A DNA stretch of 64,000 nt. Source: Brucellaceae bacterium (lineage in GTDB: Bacteria; Pseudomonadota; Alphaproteobacteria; Rhizobiales; Rhizobiaceae). The stretch spans positions 62,001 to 126,000 of the forward strand of contig JACKJV010000004.1 of the NCBI GenBank assembly GCA_020637775.1. Reading direction: 5' to 3'. Both the position numbers and the translations under genes were made by a program. Positions 47,126-59,700 of this stretch are shown here, one piece after another. Every line of letters starts with the position of its first letter. Within the stretch, counting starts at the first letter, position 1. The notes under the pieces are model-generated. The model had not been told where the DNA came from, did no database searches, and saw only the letters and a list, made by a program, of their open reading frames with translations.

Positions 47126-48201
47126 ATGGCACAGATCACGCTTGAAAACCTGGCGCATTCCTATCTTCCAAACCCGCAGGGCGAGGACGATTGGGCGCTG
47201 AAGGCGATGAACCATGTCTGGACCGACGGTGAGGCCTATGCGCTGCTCGGCTCGTCGGGCTGCGGCAAGACCACGCTGCTCAACATCATTTCCGGCCTGC
47301 TGACGCCCAGCCAGGGGCGGATCCTGTTCGACGGACAGGATGTGACGCATGCGCCGACAGCGGCCCGCAACATCGCGCAGGTGTTCCAGTTCCCGGTCGT
47401 CTACGACACGATGACGGTGCGCCAGAACCTCGCCTTTCCGCTGAAGAACCGGGGCGCGGACCCGGCCACCATTGCCGCGCGCGTTCAGGAGATCGCGCAG
47501 ATGATCGGCATGGAAGCCGAACTGGACCGCAAGGCACGCGGGCTGACCGCCGATGCCAAGCAGAAGATCAGCCTGGGGCGCGGCATGGTGCGCGAGGACG
47601 TCAACGCGCTGCTGTTCGACGAGCCGCTGACGGTCATCGATCCGCACATGAAATGGGAATTGCGCACGCAGCTCAAGAGCCTGCACCGGCAATTCGGTCA
47701 TACGATGATCTACGTGACGCATGACCAGACGGAGGCGCTGACCTTCGCCGACAAGGTCGTGGTGATGTATGACGGGCGCGTCGTGCAGATCGGCACGCCG
47801 GAAGAGCTTTTCGAGACGCCCGAACACACGTTTGTCGGCTTCTTCATCGGATCTCCGGGCATGAACATCATTCCGGCGCGGGTGGAAGGGCGCATGGCGC
47901 ATGTCAATGGCGCGGCCGTGCCGCTTGCCCGCGGCTACGGTCCGTTGTCCGGTGAGGTGGTGATCGGCGTGCGCCCCGAACATGCCCGGCTGTCGGCCAG
48001 CGACGGCCTGCCGGTGCGCATCCGCCGGGTGGAGGATGTCGGCCGCCACCGAATCGTGCGGGCGGAATTTTTCGGCAGCGACATCAACATCATCGCCCGT
48101 GAGGACGAGGCGATCGGCGCGGACATGACGCGTGTCGTCTTCCAGCCCGACAAGGTCAACGTGTATGCCGATGACTGGCGCGTGAAGGGGGAGGCCGCCT
48201 G

Positions 48202-48202
<1 letters not shown>
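47126..48202 (+). CDS. glpT: Glycerol ABC transporter ATP-binding protein GlpT
   Basis: A 358-residue ATPase partner. The P-loop is LGSSGCGKTTLLNIISGLL, the Q-loop VFQFPVVYDTMTVRQN, and Walker B VNALLFDEPLTVIDPHMKW with the switch His in YVTHDQTEALTF. The signature motif (LSGGQ) is modified to LTADAKQKISLGRGM, so this subunit has the intact Walker A and switch His while GlpS has the intact signature. The two complement each other in a heterodimer. The stop overlaps the glpP start. Confidence 0.9.
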
Positions 48203-49925
<1,723 letters not shown>

Positions 49926-49949
49926 CCGGCCACGGGAGGAGACAAAACC

Positions 49950-50222
49950 ATGGACTGGATGGCCTGGACCGTTCCGACCGCGATCTTCTTCGCCGTCATC
50001 GCATCGTTGCTCATCACCTTCTCGATCCTGGCGATCCGTTATCCGGAAACGCCTCGCACCGGCATCCTGAAGATCGAGACGACGCGCGGCGACCGCCTCT
50101 TCATCACCCTTCTGGGCTCGGCCTTCATCAATCTGGCCTGGCTCGGACTTCTCAGCCAGCCCCAATGGGGCGCGCTGATCGTCTGCCTGGTCTATGCCGC
50201 GGCGGTTTTCCGCTGGGTGTGA
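49950..50222 (+). CDS. glpU: DUF2160 membrane protein of the glycerol transporter operon
   Basis: A 90-residue protein with two to three membrane helices: WMAWTVPTAIFFAVIASLLITFSILAI, FITLLGSAFINLAWLGLL and ALIVCLVYAAAVFRWV. It belongs to DUF2160, found in glp ABC operons between the permease and binding-protein genes. It probably assists the transporter, but its role is not proven. RBS GGGAGGAG precedes the ATG. Confidence 0.82.
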   Translation: MDWMAWTVPTAIFFAVIASLLITFSILAIRYPETPRTGILKIETTRGDRLFITLLGSAFINLAWLGLLSQPQWGALIVCLVYAAAVFRWV

Positions 50223-50304
50223 CCGGCCCGACACCCGTTGTCCGGCATGGCACACATGCCGGGCAGCGACGAATGCCCAAGCTTCTTAACCTCGGGAGGA
50301 TCAA

Positions 50305-52026
50305 ATGAAGCTCAATCTGAAAACGACAACCGCGCTTGCGCTGCTTGCCGGCCTGATGACGGGCCCGGCCTTTGCGGGCATGGACGAAGCGAAGGAATTT
50401 CTCGATACCGAGATCGGCGATCTTTCCACCCTTTCGCGCGCCGACCAGGAAGCGGAAATGCAGTGGTTCGTCGATGCCGCCAAGCCGTTCCAGGGCATGG
50501 AGATCAAGGTCGTCTCCGAGACGATCACCACGCATGAATACGAATCCAAGGTTCTGGCCCCGGCCTTCACCGCGATCACCGGCATCAAGATCACGCATGA
50601 CCTGATCGGCGAAGGCGACGTGGTGGAAAAGCTGCAGACGCAGATGCAGTCGGGCGAGAACATCTATGATGCCTATATCAACGATTCCGACCTGATCGGT
50701 ACGCATTGGCGCTACCAGCAGGCGCGCAACCTGACCGACTGGATGGCCGGCGAGGGCCAGGATGTCACCAATCCGGGCATCGACCTGGACGATTTCATCG
50801 GCACAAGCTTCACCACCGGGCCGGATGGAAAGCTCTACCAGCTCCCCGACCAGCAGTTCGCCAACCTCTACTGGTTCCGTTACGACTGGTTCAACGACGA
50901 GAAGACGCGCGCCGACTTCAAGGAGAAGTACGGCTACGATCTCGGCGTGCCTGTGAACTGGTCGGCCTATGAGGACATCGCCGAATTCTTCACCGGGCGT
51001 GACATGTCCTATGCGGGCGGCCCGTCCAAGGTCTATGGCAACATGGACTACGGCAAGAAGGACCCGTCGCTTGGCTGGCGCTATACCGATGCCTGGATGT
51101 CGATGGCCGGCATGGGCGACAAGGGCGAGCCGAACGGCCTGCCGGTCGACGAGTGGGGCATTCGCGTGAATGAAAATTCGCAGCCGGTCGGCTCCTGCGT
51201 GGCGCGTGGCGGTGCAACCAATTCGCCGGCGGCCGTCTATGCCGTGACCAAGGCCATCGAATGGCTCGAAAAATACTCGCCGCCGGCAGCCGCTGGCATG
51301 ACCTTCTCCGAGGCTGGCCCGATCCCGGCGCAGGGCGAGGTTGCCCAGCAGATGTTCTGGTACACTGCCTTCACCGCCGACATGGTCAAGGACGGCCTGC
51401 CGGTGATGAACGAGGATGGCACGCCGAAGTGGCGCATGGCCCCCAGCCCGCATGGCGTCTACTGGTCGGAAGGCACCAAGATCGGCTATCAGGATGCCGG
51501 TTCCTGGACGCTGATGAAGTCGACCCCGGTGGATCGCGCCAAGGCGGCCTGGCTCTATGCCCAGTTCGTCACCTCCAAGACCGTGGACGTGAAGAAGAGC
51601 CATGTCGGCCTGACCTTCATCCGCGAATCGACCATCCAGCACGATTCGTTCACCGAGCGTGCGCCGAAGCTCGGCGGCCTCGTCGAGTTCTACCGTTCGC
51701 CGGCCCGTGTGCAGTGGTCGCCGACGGGCACCAACGTGCCGGATTATCCGAAGCTGGCGCAGCTCTGGTGGCAGAACATCGGCGACGCCATGTCCGGCGC
51801 CAAGACCCCGCAGGAGGCGCTCGATGCGCTCTGCGCAGCCCAGGAGCGGGTGCTGGAGCGTCTGGAACGTGCCGGCGTCCAGGGCGACCTTGGCCCGAAG
51901 ATGAACGAGGAGCGTGATCCGGAATACTGGCTGAGCCAGCCGGGTGCGCCGAAGGCCAAGCTCGAGAACGAGGACGAGGAGCCGAAGACGGTTTCCTATG
52001 ACGAGCTGATCAAGTCCTGGCAGTAA
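50305..52026 (+). CDS. glpV: Glycerol ABC transporter substrate-binding protein GlpV
   Basis: A 573-residue periplasmic binding protein, larger than usual sugar-binding proteins but normal for GlpV. The Sec signal is [24 protein letters not shown]. The extracellular-solute-binding fold follows, including [69 protein letters not shown] and [30 protein letters not shown]. It precedes a GC-rich hairpin (52042-52070) and then glpK. Confidence 0.92.
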   Translation: MKLNLKTTTALALLAGLMTGPAFAGMDEAKEFLDTEIGDLSTLSRADQEAEMQWFVDAAKPFQGMEIKVVSETITTHEYESKVLAPAFTAITGIKITHDLIGEGDVVEKLQTQMQSGENIYDAYINDSDLIGTHWRYQQARNLTDWMAGEGQDVTNPGIDLDDFIGTSFTTGPDGKLYQLPDQQFANLYWFRYDWFNDEKTRADFKEKYGYDLGVPVNWSAYEDIAEFFTGRDMSYAGGPSKVYGNMDYGKKDPSLGWRYTDAWMSMAGMGDKGEPNGLPVDEWGIRVNENSQPVGSCVARGGATNSPAAVYAVTKAIEWLEKYSPPAAAGMTFSEAGPIPAQGEVAQQMFWYTAFTADMVKDGLPVMNEDGTPKWRMAPSPHGVYWSEGTKIGYQDAGSWTLMKSTPVDRAKAAWLYAQFVTSKTVDVKKSHVGLTFIRESTIQHDSFTERAPKLGGLVEFYRSPARVQWSPTGTNVPDYPKLAQLWWQNIGDAMSGAKTPQEALDALCAAQERVLERLERAGVQGDLGPKMNEERDPEYWLSQPGAPKAKLENEDEEPKTVSYDELIKSWQ

Positions 52027-52041
52027 CGTCCACAATGACAC

Positions 52042-52070
52042 GACGGCCGGGCGGATTGCGCCCGGCCGTC
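52042..52070 (+). terminator. Stable hairpin between glpV and glpK
   Basis: GACGGCCGGGC (42-52) pairs with GCCCGGCCGTC (60-70), with one more G-C pair inside, and a 5-base loop. CCCC follows in place of a T run. It more likely protects the glpV mRNA end or reduces glpK expression than acts as a full terminator. Confidence 0.6.
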
Positions 52071-52150
52071 CCCTTGCCGGGCAATTGCTTGCCGGCCGGG
52101 GCAATGTCCGCCAAGATCGCGCTTCAATCTTCTTTCGGGGGCTCCGATCC

Positions 52151-53638
<1,488 letters not shown>

Positions 53639-53645
53639 CCGGCTT

Positions 53646-54575
53646 TCACGGGTCCGGGCGAGCGCTTGCCTGCGCGGCGGCCGCCACCTCCATGCAGATG
53701 TCCGCCAGGATACGGTAATGGCTTTCGCGTACGCTGCCCCGCCGCCAGAACAGGCCGATGGTGCGGGTGAGTTTCGGACCCGCCAGGGGGCGCAGGACAA
53801 CGCTGTCCTGGCGCCGGAATTCCGAGGCCGCATAGTGGGCGGGAAAAAGCGTCAGGCCCATGCCGATGGAGACCATCTGGCGCAGGGCATCGAGGCTGGT
53901 GCCTTCATAGTCCTCGCGTAGCAGCGCGCCGGCCTGAAGCGCCAGGGCGCGCACATTCTCGTTGAGACGATGGCCGCGCCCGAGCGTCATCATGCGTTCT
54001 CCCGCCAGCCGGGCCACCGGTATTTCCGGCCGGGAAGCGAGCGGGTGGTCCGCCGGCAGTCCCAGAAACAGTTCCTCCTCCATCAGCCGGACAAAGACCA
54101 GCCGGTCGGCCTGATGCGGATCCGGACCCATGGCGCAGTCGGTTTCCCCTTCCGTGATCGACTCCTCCAGCCGTGCGGGCTGCTCCTCGCGGATGAAGAT
54201 TTCGAGATCCGGATAGCGTCCATGCAGCACCGGCAACAGGCGCGGCAGGAAATAGGGGGCGAAGGTCGGGGCAGCGCCCAGTCTCAGGCGGCCGCCAAGG
54301 CTGGTCTCCCCGCCGGTCACGGCCGCTGCCATGGCATCCATGGCGGCCAGGATTTCACGCGCGAGCGCTACGGCCTTCTCGCCCGCCGGGGTGAGTGCCA
54401 CAGGACCGGCATCGCGCTCGAAAAGGGGTGCGCCCAGTCTCTGCTCGATCTGGCGCAACTGGACCGAAAGCGTGGGCTGGGAGACCGCGCAGCGGCGTGC
54501 CGCCCGCCCGAAATGGCGAAGGTCGGCCAGGGCGACGAGATATTCCAGCTGCCTTGCTGTCGGGCGGAAGCGCAT
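53646..54575 (-). CDS. LysR-family regulator, OxyR-like but without the redox cysteines
   Basis: A 309-residue regulator. The N-terminal HTH is residues about 5-62 (TARQLEYLVALADLRHFGRAARRCAVSQPTLSVQLRQIEQRLGAPLFER). The effector domain resembles OxyR (GLPADHPLA, LGRGHRLNENVRALALQAG, TSLDALRQMVSIGMGLTLFPAHYA). In true OxyR the segment is GHCLRDQ...C, where two Cys sense peroxide; here they are replaced (GHR..., and no Cys downstream in the loop). The ATG at 54575 is preferred over a GTG at 54605 because an operator (54587-54603) would otherwise be inside the gene. The effector is unknown; peroxide sensing by disulfide is unlikely. Confidence 0.85.
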   Translation of the reverse strand: MRFRPTARQLEYLVALADLRHFGRAARRCAVSQPTLSVQLRQIEQRLGAPLFERDAGPVALTPAGEKAVALAREILAAMDAMAAAVTGGETSLGGRLRLGAAPTFAPYFLPRLLPVLHGRYPDLEIFIREEQPARLEESITEGETDCAMGPDPHQADRLVFVRLMEEELFLGLPADHPLASRPEIPVARLAGERMMTLGRGHRLNENVRALALQAGALLREDYEGTSLDALRQMVSIGMGLTLFPAHYAASEFRRQDSVVLRPLAGPKLTRTIGLFWRRGSVRESHYRILADICMEVAAAAQASARPDP

Positions 54576-54586
54576 GACACCGTTTT

Positions 54587-54633
54587 GATAGTCTGATCCT
54601 ATCACTTGGATATAGATAATGAATTGGAACTAT
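54587..54633. promoter_or_regulatory. OxyR-type operator between lysR and the DUF465 gene
   Basis: GATAG-N7-CTATC at 54587-54603 is a perfect OxyR half-operator (ATAG-N7-CTAT). A second ATAG at 54612-54615 and CTAT at 54630-54633 (14 bases apart) form a looser second element. The full OxyR consensus has four such half-sites at regular spacing. The site lies just upstream of the LysR start and faces the divergent small gene. Confidence 0.6.
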
Positions 54634-54685
54634 CAAGCAGGGATTCCCACCTTGTCCGTGTCGGTAATCATCTGGAGGTTCAGAC

Positions 54686-54868
54686 ATGTGGAATCACCTC
54701 AATGCCCTGTGGTCGCGTCACTCCATCCTGGAAGCCAAGATCCAGCAGGAACAGACACGGCCCATGCCTGACAGCCTGCGCATCCAGGCGCTGAAAAAGC
54801 TGCGCCTCCGGATTCGCGAGCGTATCGAGGGTGTCGAGGCGCGGTTGAAGGGAAAGGTTCCGGCCTGA
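54686..54868 (+). CDS. YdcH/DUF465 family small protein
   Basis: A 60-residue helical protein: HLNALWSRHSILEAKIQQEQTRPMPDSLRIQALKKLRLRIRERIEGVEARL. The pattern LxxKHxxLexxI and LKKxkLxLKDxI is typical of DUF465 (YdcH/YqjX-like) proteins, whose function is unknown. RBS TGGAGG is 9 bases before the ATG. It is divergent from the LysR regulator across the OxyR-like operator, so it is a likely target. The next small gene follows after 22 bases. Confidence 0.8.
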   Translation: MWNHLNALWSRHSILEAKIQQEQTRPMPDSLRIQALKKLRLRIRERIEGVEARLKGKVPA

Positions 54869-54890
54869 GCCGGCGAAAGGATGGTCCGGT

Positions 54891-54998
54891 ATGGCCCTGC
54901 TTGAATTGATCGTCGTCACGTTTGGCGCGGGTTTTGTCGCGGTGCTTCTCTATGGCGCCTACAAGTTCAATTTCGATGATCCGGGCGGGGATCGTTGA
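54891..54998 (+). CDS. Predicted 35-residue membrane protein
   Basis: A very short frame, MALLELIVVTFGAGFVAVLLYGAYKFNFDDPGGDR. It has one membrane helix (ELIVVTFGAGFVAVLLYGAY) and a short acidic cytoplasmic or periplasmic tail. AAAGG lies upstream, at a longer than usual distance from the ATG, which makes the start less certain. It probably shares a transcript with the DUF465 gene. No family was recognised. Confidence 0.5.
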   Translation: MALLELIVVTFGAGFVAVLLYGAYKFNFDDPGGDR

Positions 54999-55114
54999 GA
55001 CATTCGGGGCCGGGCGGCGCGTCCGCCCGGCTTCTCTCCCAGCGAAACGCCGCTGCCCGCTGCCCTGCGTGGGGCGGTCTGATCCGGTGGCCCCATCCGG
55101 CGCCGCCCGGCCGT

Positions 55115-56827
55115 TCAGGCAGTGATCGCGCCGATCCAGCCATCATTGCCGGGAAGCGAAAGCACGCTGCCGCTCAGCATGCCGCCGAAGCCGTGGCCGT
55201 CCAGCGCCGTGGCTGTGAGGCCCGCCGGCAGGGTCGCGCTGGTTGCTTGCGAGGCGAAATTGAAGGCGCACAGAATATGCTCTTCGCCCAGGTCGCGCCG
55301 GAAGGCGAGGATGTCCGGTCCGAGATCGACGACCTCGAAACCGCCCTTGGCCAGGGCCGGATGGGCGCGGCGGAAGCACAGCAGGGCACGATAGAATTCC
55401 AGAAGTGTGCCGGGCTGCCCCGTCTGTTCCGAAACGGCGAGGGCGAGATGCGGCATGGGAACGGGCAGCCATGGCCGGTCGGATGAGGAGAAACCGCCAT
55501 TGGCGAAACGCCCCTCCCAGACCATGGGCGTGCGGCAGCCGTCACGGCCCTTGAATTCCGGCCAGAAGCGGATGCCATAGGGGTCCTGCAAATCCTCGAA
55601 GGAAAGCTCTGCCTCGGGCAAGCCCAGTTCCTCGCCCTGGTAAAGGCAGACGGAACCACGCAGGGTCAGCAGCACGCCGGCCAGCAGTTTCAGACGGTTG
55701 AGGCGCATGGGCTCATGCAGATCGCCGGTCCAGCGGGTGGCATGCCGCTCGACATCGTGATTGGAGAAGGCCCAGCAGGGCCAGCCGTCCGGCGCGGCAC
55801 TGAAGAATCGGTCGATCACCCTGCCAAAGCGCCCGGCCGAGGGCATCGTTCCCGAAAGAAACTCGAATGAGTAGCACATGTGGACGCGCTTCGTGCCGGC
55901 GGTATAGGCGGCCATGATTTCCAGCCCGCGCTGGGCATCGCCCACTTCGCCAACGGCGGTCGCTGCGGGATATTCATCCAGCAGGGCGCGGAAACGCTCA
56001 AGGAAGGCCAGGTTTTCCGGCTGGCTCTTGTCGTAGAGATGATCCTGGAAATTGTAGGGATTGACCGAGGGTGCGATGGCGTCGTCGCGCTCGTGGGGTT
56101 CGAGCGCCGGATTGTCTTGCAGCCCCTGCGAATGGAAATAGAAATTGATCGTGTCGAGGCGGAAACCGTCCACACCCAGATCGAGCCAGAACCGGGTGGC
56201 GTCCAGAAGGGCATCCTGCACGTCGCTGTTGTGGAAATTGAGGTCGGGCTGGCTGTCGAGGAAGTTGTGCATGTAGTACTGGCACCGGGTCGTGTCCCAT
56301 TGCCACGCGCTGCCGCCGAAGATGGAAAGCCAGTTGTTGGGCGGCGTTCCATCGGGTTTGGCATCGGCCCAGACATACCAGTCGGACTTGGCGTTGTCGC
56401 GGCTGGACCGGCTTTCGGCAAACCACGGGTGGCGGTCGGACGTGTGCGAAAGCACCATGTCGATCATGACCTTGAGACCGAGCCCATGGGCATCGGCGAC
56501 AAGGGCGCGGAAATCCTCGATGGTTCCGAACATCGGATCGACGGCCTTGTAGTCGGACACGTCGTAGCCGAAATCCTTCATCGGCGAGGCGAAGAAGGGC
56601 GAGATCCAGATGGCGTCGGCACCCAGTTCGGCGATGTGGCCGAGACGCTGGCGGATGCCGGTCAGGTCGCCGATGCCATCGGCATTGCTGTCCTGAAACG
56701 AACGCGGATAGATCTGGTAGATCACCGCGCCGCGCCACCAGTCCTTGTCGATGGCGGCCGCGGGTGCGGCGTCACGCGTCCTTGCGGCGGGGTTCATGGT
56801 GTCTGCGAAGCCGAACGATTGGGTCAT
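55115..56827 (-). CDS. aglA: GH13 alpha-glucosidase (oligo-1,6-glucosidase / AglA type)
   Basis: A 570-residue glycoside hydrolase with the four GH13 regions: region I (VMIDMVLSHTSDRHPWF), region II with the nucleophile (GVDGFRLDTINFYFHS), region III with the acid/base Glu (AVGEVGDAQ) and region IV (AFSNHDVERHATRW). The first strand is WWRGAVIYQIYPRSFQDSNADGIGDLTGI. It probably hydrolyses maltose-, sucrose- or trehalose-type alpha-glucosides in the cytoplasm. ATG 56827 was chosen; its first base overlaps the stop of a permease fragment, so it once followed the transporter genes of an agl-type operon. Confidence 0.9.
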   Translation of the reverse strand: MTQSFGFADTMNPAARTRDAAPAAAIDKDWWRGAVIYQIYPRSFQDSNADGIGDLTGIRQRLGHIAELGADAIWISPFFASPMKDFGYDVSDYKAVDPMFGTIEDFRALVADAHGLGLKVMIDMVLSHTSDRHPWFAESRSSRDNAKSDWYVWADAKPDGTPPNNWLSIFGGSAWQWDTTRCQYYMHNFLDSQPDLNFHNSDVQDALLDATRFWLDLGVDGFRLDTINFYFHSQGLQDNPALEPHERDDAIAPSVNPYNFQDHLYDKSQPENLAFLERFRALLDEYPAATAVGEVGDAQRGLEIMAAYTAGTKRVHMCYSFEFLSGTMPSAGRFGRVIDRFFSAAPDGWPCWAFSNHDVERHATRWTGDLHEPMRLNRLKLLAGVLLTLRGSVCLYQGEELGLPEAELSFEDLQDPYGIRFWPEFKGRDGCRTPMVWEGRFANGGFSSSDRPWLPVPMPHLALAVSEQTGQPGTLLEFYRALLCFRRAHPALAKGGFEVVDLGPDILAFRRDLGEEHILCAFNFASQATSATLPAGLTATALDGHGFGGMLSGSVLSLPGNDGWIGAITA

Positions 56828-56962
56828 CAGCCTTTCACTCCGCCGGCAATCAGGCCGGCCTCGATCTTGCGTTGGAAGGCGAGGACGAGGATGACCGGCG
56901 GCACCGTCATGACGACGGAGGCGGCCAAGATCGGCCCCTGCGGAATTTCTGTTCCAAAGTGC
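56827..56962 (-). pseudogene. C-terminal fragment of a sugar ABC permease (AglG-like)
   Basis: The minus frame ending at 56827 reads FGTEIPQGPILAASVVMTVPPVILVLAFQRKIEAGLIAGGVKG-stop. This is the conserved end of alpha-glucoside-type ABC permeases, but the preceding 230 or so residues are gone. The stop overlaps the aglA ATG (TGATG), showing the old gene order. The sequence from 56963 to 57136 has no recognisable gene. Confidence 0.75.
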
Positions 56963-57136
56963 CCGGAGGCCGGGCAATGGCAACGACAACCCTACCGGTA
57001 TCATCATTCGAAGCGGAGGTCAGCGCGAAAAGGAACTTGCCGCAAGCCGCGATGGTGGCCGGCCGGCCTACGCGGGCAGCCCCGGCGGGCACCTCTGACG
57101 CTCCCGGCGCGGTTTCCCCGCTTCTGCCGGCCAGCG

Positions 57137-58192
57137 TCAAAGCGGAGCGGGCAGGCCGACCTGCAACGCGTGGGCGCTTGCGCAAACGCGATTCCACACT
57201 TCATCGGGTACGCGCACGCCATTGCCCGCCGTTTCGGCCAGGCTTGCCGCAGCCCGGTCACCGGGAATGCGCACCTGCGTGAAACCCTGCGCGGGCCGGC
57301 TCGCGCGGCAGGCATCGTTCAGCGTTTCCACCTGCGTCACGAAGGCACCTGCACCGGCGAAGGCCTCCGGATCCATGATCTGGAGGAAGACATTGGCGCC
57401 CCATCGGGTGGGATGCTCGGCACGGCCATGGCCGGCCAGCGCCTGGGTGAACATTTCCACCATCAGCGCCATGGCAAATCCCTTGTGGCCGTGGTCGATA
57501 CCGCCGACGGGCAGGATGGTGCCCTTCGGCGTCCGGTTCACGACATTCGCGTCGGTCGTCGGCCGGCCTTCACCATCCAGCACCCAGGGGTGGTCGAAGG
57601 GCGTGCCGGTGTTGATATGCTCGCGCACCTTCGAGACGGTGGTGATGGAGGCGCAGGTGTCGATCAGCACGGGGTGGTCGCCGCCGGGATAGCCGATTGC
57701 CCAGGGGTTGGGTGTCAGCACCGGGTCTGCGCCGCCATAGGGGGCGACCCAGCGGCCGGACGGATCGGAGGTCATGATCATGCAGACGAGGCCTTCATCC
57801 GCCGCCATGCGTGTCAGGGTGGAGAGACAGCCGATATGGTGGCTTCGGCGGATGGCGATGGAGGTCATGCCATGGCTGCGCGCGCGGGGCATGGCGCTTT
57901 CCAGTGCCTGCCTCATCAGCCAATGGCCGGGCAGGTAACGGCCATCCCAGACCTGCGTCACGCCGCTGTCGCGGACCACGTCGTGGATACCCTCGCTTCG
58001 CATGGCGCCGCTTTCCAGTTCCGGAAGGTAATAGGGCACCATGGAGATGCCATGGGTGGTGACGCCGAGCTCGTCGGTGCGCACCAGCAGTTCGGCCACC
58101 ACTTCGGCCTTGTCGCGGGCCATGCCGCCCCGGACAAGCAGGGCAAGGGCAAGGGCAAGCAGATCCTTGCGGTCAAAACGGCGGTCGGTCAC
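57137..58192 (-). CDS. Ldh-family oxidoreductase (malate/L-lactate dehydrogenase type)
   Basis: A 351-residue NAD(P)-dependent oxidoreductase of the Ldh_2 (YlbC/YbiC/MDH2) family. Key segments are RTDELGVTTHGISMVPYYL (with the conserved His), AIRRSHHIGCLSTLTRMAADEGLVCMIMTSD, GADPVLTPNPWAIGYPGG, and GGIDHGHKGFAMALMVEMFTQALAGHGR. Members reduce 2-keto acids or imines. Its position after uxuB suggests it acts on a uronate intermediate, but this is only contextual. It lies 26 bases after uxuB. Confidence 0.85.
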   Translation of the reverse strand: MTDRRFDRKDLLALALALLVRGGMARDKAEVVAELLVRTDELGVTTHGISMVPYYLPELESGAMRSEGIHDVVRDSGVTQVWDGRYLPGHWLMRQALESAMPRARSHGMTSIAIRRSHHIGCLSTLTRMAADEGLVCMIMTSDPSGRWVAPYGGADPVLTPNPWAIGYPGGDHPVLIDTCASITTVSKVREHINTGTPFDHPWVLDGEGRPTTDANVVNRTPKGTILPVGGIDHGHKGFAMALMVEMFTQALAGHGRAEHPTRWGANVFLQIMDPEAFAGAGAFVTQVETLNDACRASRPAQGFTQVRIPGDRAAASLAETAGNGVRVPDEVWNRVCASAHALQVGLPAPL

Positions 58193-58218
58193 GGTTCATC
58201 CTCCCGGTCGGGTTCGTT

Positions 58219-59700
58219 TCAGTCGCGGCTGGCGGTTTCGCATTCGATGGCTGCGCCCATGCTCTTGCGCAGCATCAGGGCGAGCGTGGCGCAAACCGCA
58301 GACATCCAGGCCGGTTCTCCTGCCAACGCGGGCGGAAACAGGCCTGGCAGCGCGTGCAGCGCTCGGGCGATACCCTCCGGCGCGGTCTCGTCCGCCAGGA
58401 CTGCCCTGATTTCCGCCTCGCGCGGATCGCGCAGGGCGTAGGCATCGCCGTTCTCGGTTCGGCCCAGGCAATAGCGCATCCATGCGGCCACGGCGAAGGC
58501 GAAGGGGCGGATGTCGCCGCCAGCCGCCCGCGTCTCGACTGCTGGCGCGAGGATGCGCTGCGGCAGTTTTTCGGTGCCATCCATGGCGATCTGGAAGGTC
58601 TGGTGTGCGATGGCCGGATTGGCGAAACGGGCCAGCAGGTCCGCCCGGTAGCGGTCGAGATCCATGCCGGCCAGCGGCGGCAACGTCATGGCGGCGGCGC
58701 GCATGTGGCGGTCCACGAGGCTGGCCAGCGCCCGATTGCCCATGACATCGCGCACGAACGGGTGGCCCGACAGGAAGCCGGCATAGGCGAGCATGGAATG
58801 GGCGCCGTTCAGCATGCGCAGCTTCATTTGCTCGTAGGGCTTCACATCATCGACGAACAGGGCGCCGCCGGCTTCCCAGTCGGGGCGGCCTGCCGGGAAG
58901 CGGTCCTCGATCACCCATTGGGTGAAAGCTTCGGTCTCGATGGCGCCATGGTCCTCGCAACCAGTCTGGCGGGCGGCCTCCGCGCGGGTCTCATCGGTGG
59001 CAGCCGGCGTGATGCGGTCGACCATGGAGGAGGGGAAGGCAACGTTCGCGGCGATCCAGTCCGCCAGCGCCGGGTCGATACGACGGGCAAGCCCTGTGAC
59101 ACCGGCGGCCAGCAGTCCGCCATTGTCCGGCAGGTTGTCGCAACACAGCACGGTAAAAGGCGCGATGCCGGCATCGCGGCGCCGGCGAAGGCTTTCAACG
59201 ATGAGGCCGAGCACACCTTGCGGGGCGTGTGGATTGGCCAGATCGGCGGCGACAGCGGGATGCGCCGGATCGGCATCCATGGCGGCGCGGTCGATTCCGT
59301 AGGCCTTTTCCGTCACGCTCAGCGAGACGATGCGTGTGGTTGCATCGGCGATGGCGGCAAGCGGCGCGGCACGGTCGCGGGCGGCGGCGATGATATGGCC
59401 GATGCTGGCAATGACGCGGGCGGACGTGCCTTCCGCGCTGCGTTCGATCAGCGTGTAGAGGCCGTTTTGCGGGTTCAGCGCATCGGCGACATCCGTGCCG
59501 CGCAAGCTGACACCGGTGATGCGCCAGCCGCCGCCAGAGCGGGCCAGCGCGTCATCGGTATAAACAGCCTGATGGGCGCGATGGAACGCGCCGGCGCCAA
59601 GATGCACGATGCCGCAGCCATGGCCGGCGGGATCGTAGCCGGGAAGGGTGGCTTGGCCCGTGACATCGGCAAGGCCCGTCAGGCGTCTGGCTCCGCTCAT
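58219..59700 (-). CDS. uxuB: Fructuronate reductase / mannitol dehydrogenase family protein
   Basis: A 493-residue NAD-dependent polyol dehydrogenase. The N-terminal Rossmann domain shows GIVHLGAGAFHRAHQAVYTDDALA. The catalytic Lys motif K-x4-N-x2-H is in QMKLRMLNGAHSMLAYAGFL. VDRITPAATDETRAE and VIEDRFPAGRPDWE are typical of D-mannonate oxidoreductases (UxuB). With UxuA encoded upstream it should interconvert fructuronate and mannonate in glucuronate degradation. Its ATG overlaps the uxuA stop (ATGA). Confidence 0.9.
   Translation of the reverse strand: MSGARRLTGLADVTGQATLPGYDPAGHGCGIVHLGAGAFHRAHQAVYTDDALARSGGGWRITGVSLRGTDVADALNPQNGLYTLIERSAEGTSARVIASIGHIIAAARDRAAPLAAIADATTRIVSLSVTEKAYGIDRAAMDADPAHPAVAADLANPHAPQGVLGLIVESLRRRRDAGIAPFTVLCCDNLPDNGGLLAAGVTGLARRIDPALADWIAANVAFPSSMVDRITPAATDETRAEAARQTGCEDHGAIETEAFTQWVIEDRFPAGRPDWEAGGALFVDDVKPYEQMKLRMLNGAHSMLAYAGFLSGHPFVRDVMGNRALASLVDRHMRAAAMTLPPLAGMDLDRYRADLLARFANPAIAHQTFQIAMDGTEKLPQRILAPAVETRAAGGDIRPFAFAVAAWMRYCLGRTENGDAYALRDPREAEIRAVLADETAPEGIARALHALPGLFPPALAGEPAWMSAVCATLALMLRKSMGAAIECETASRD

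Noticed and set aside
46286..48049. A 587-codon minus-strand frame opposite glpS and glpT
   Set aside because: Antisense to two ABC ATPases with clear motifs; His/Arg-rich shadow.
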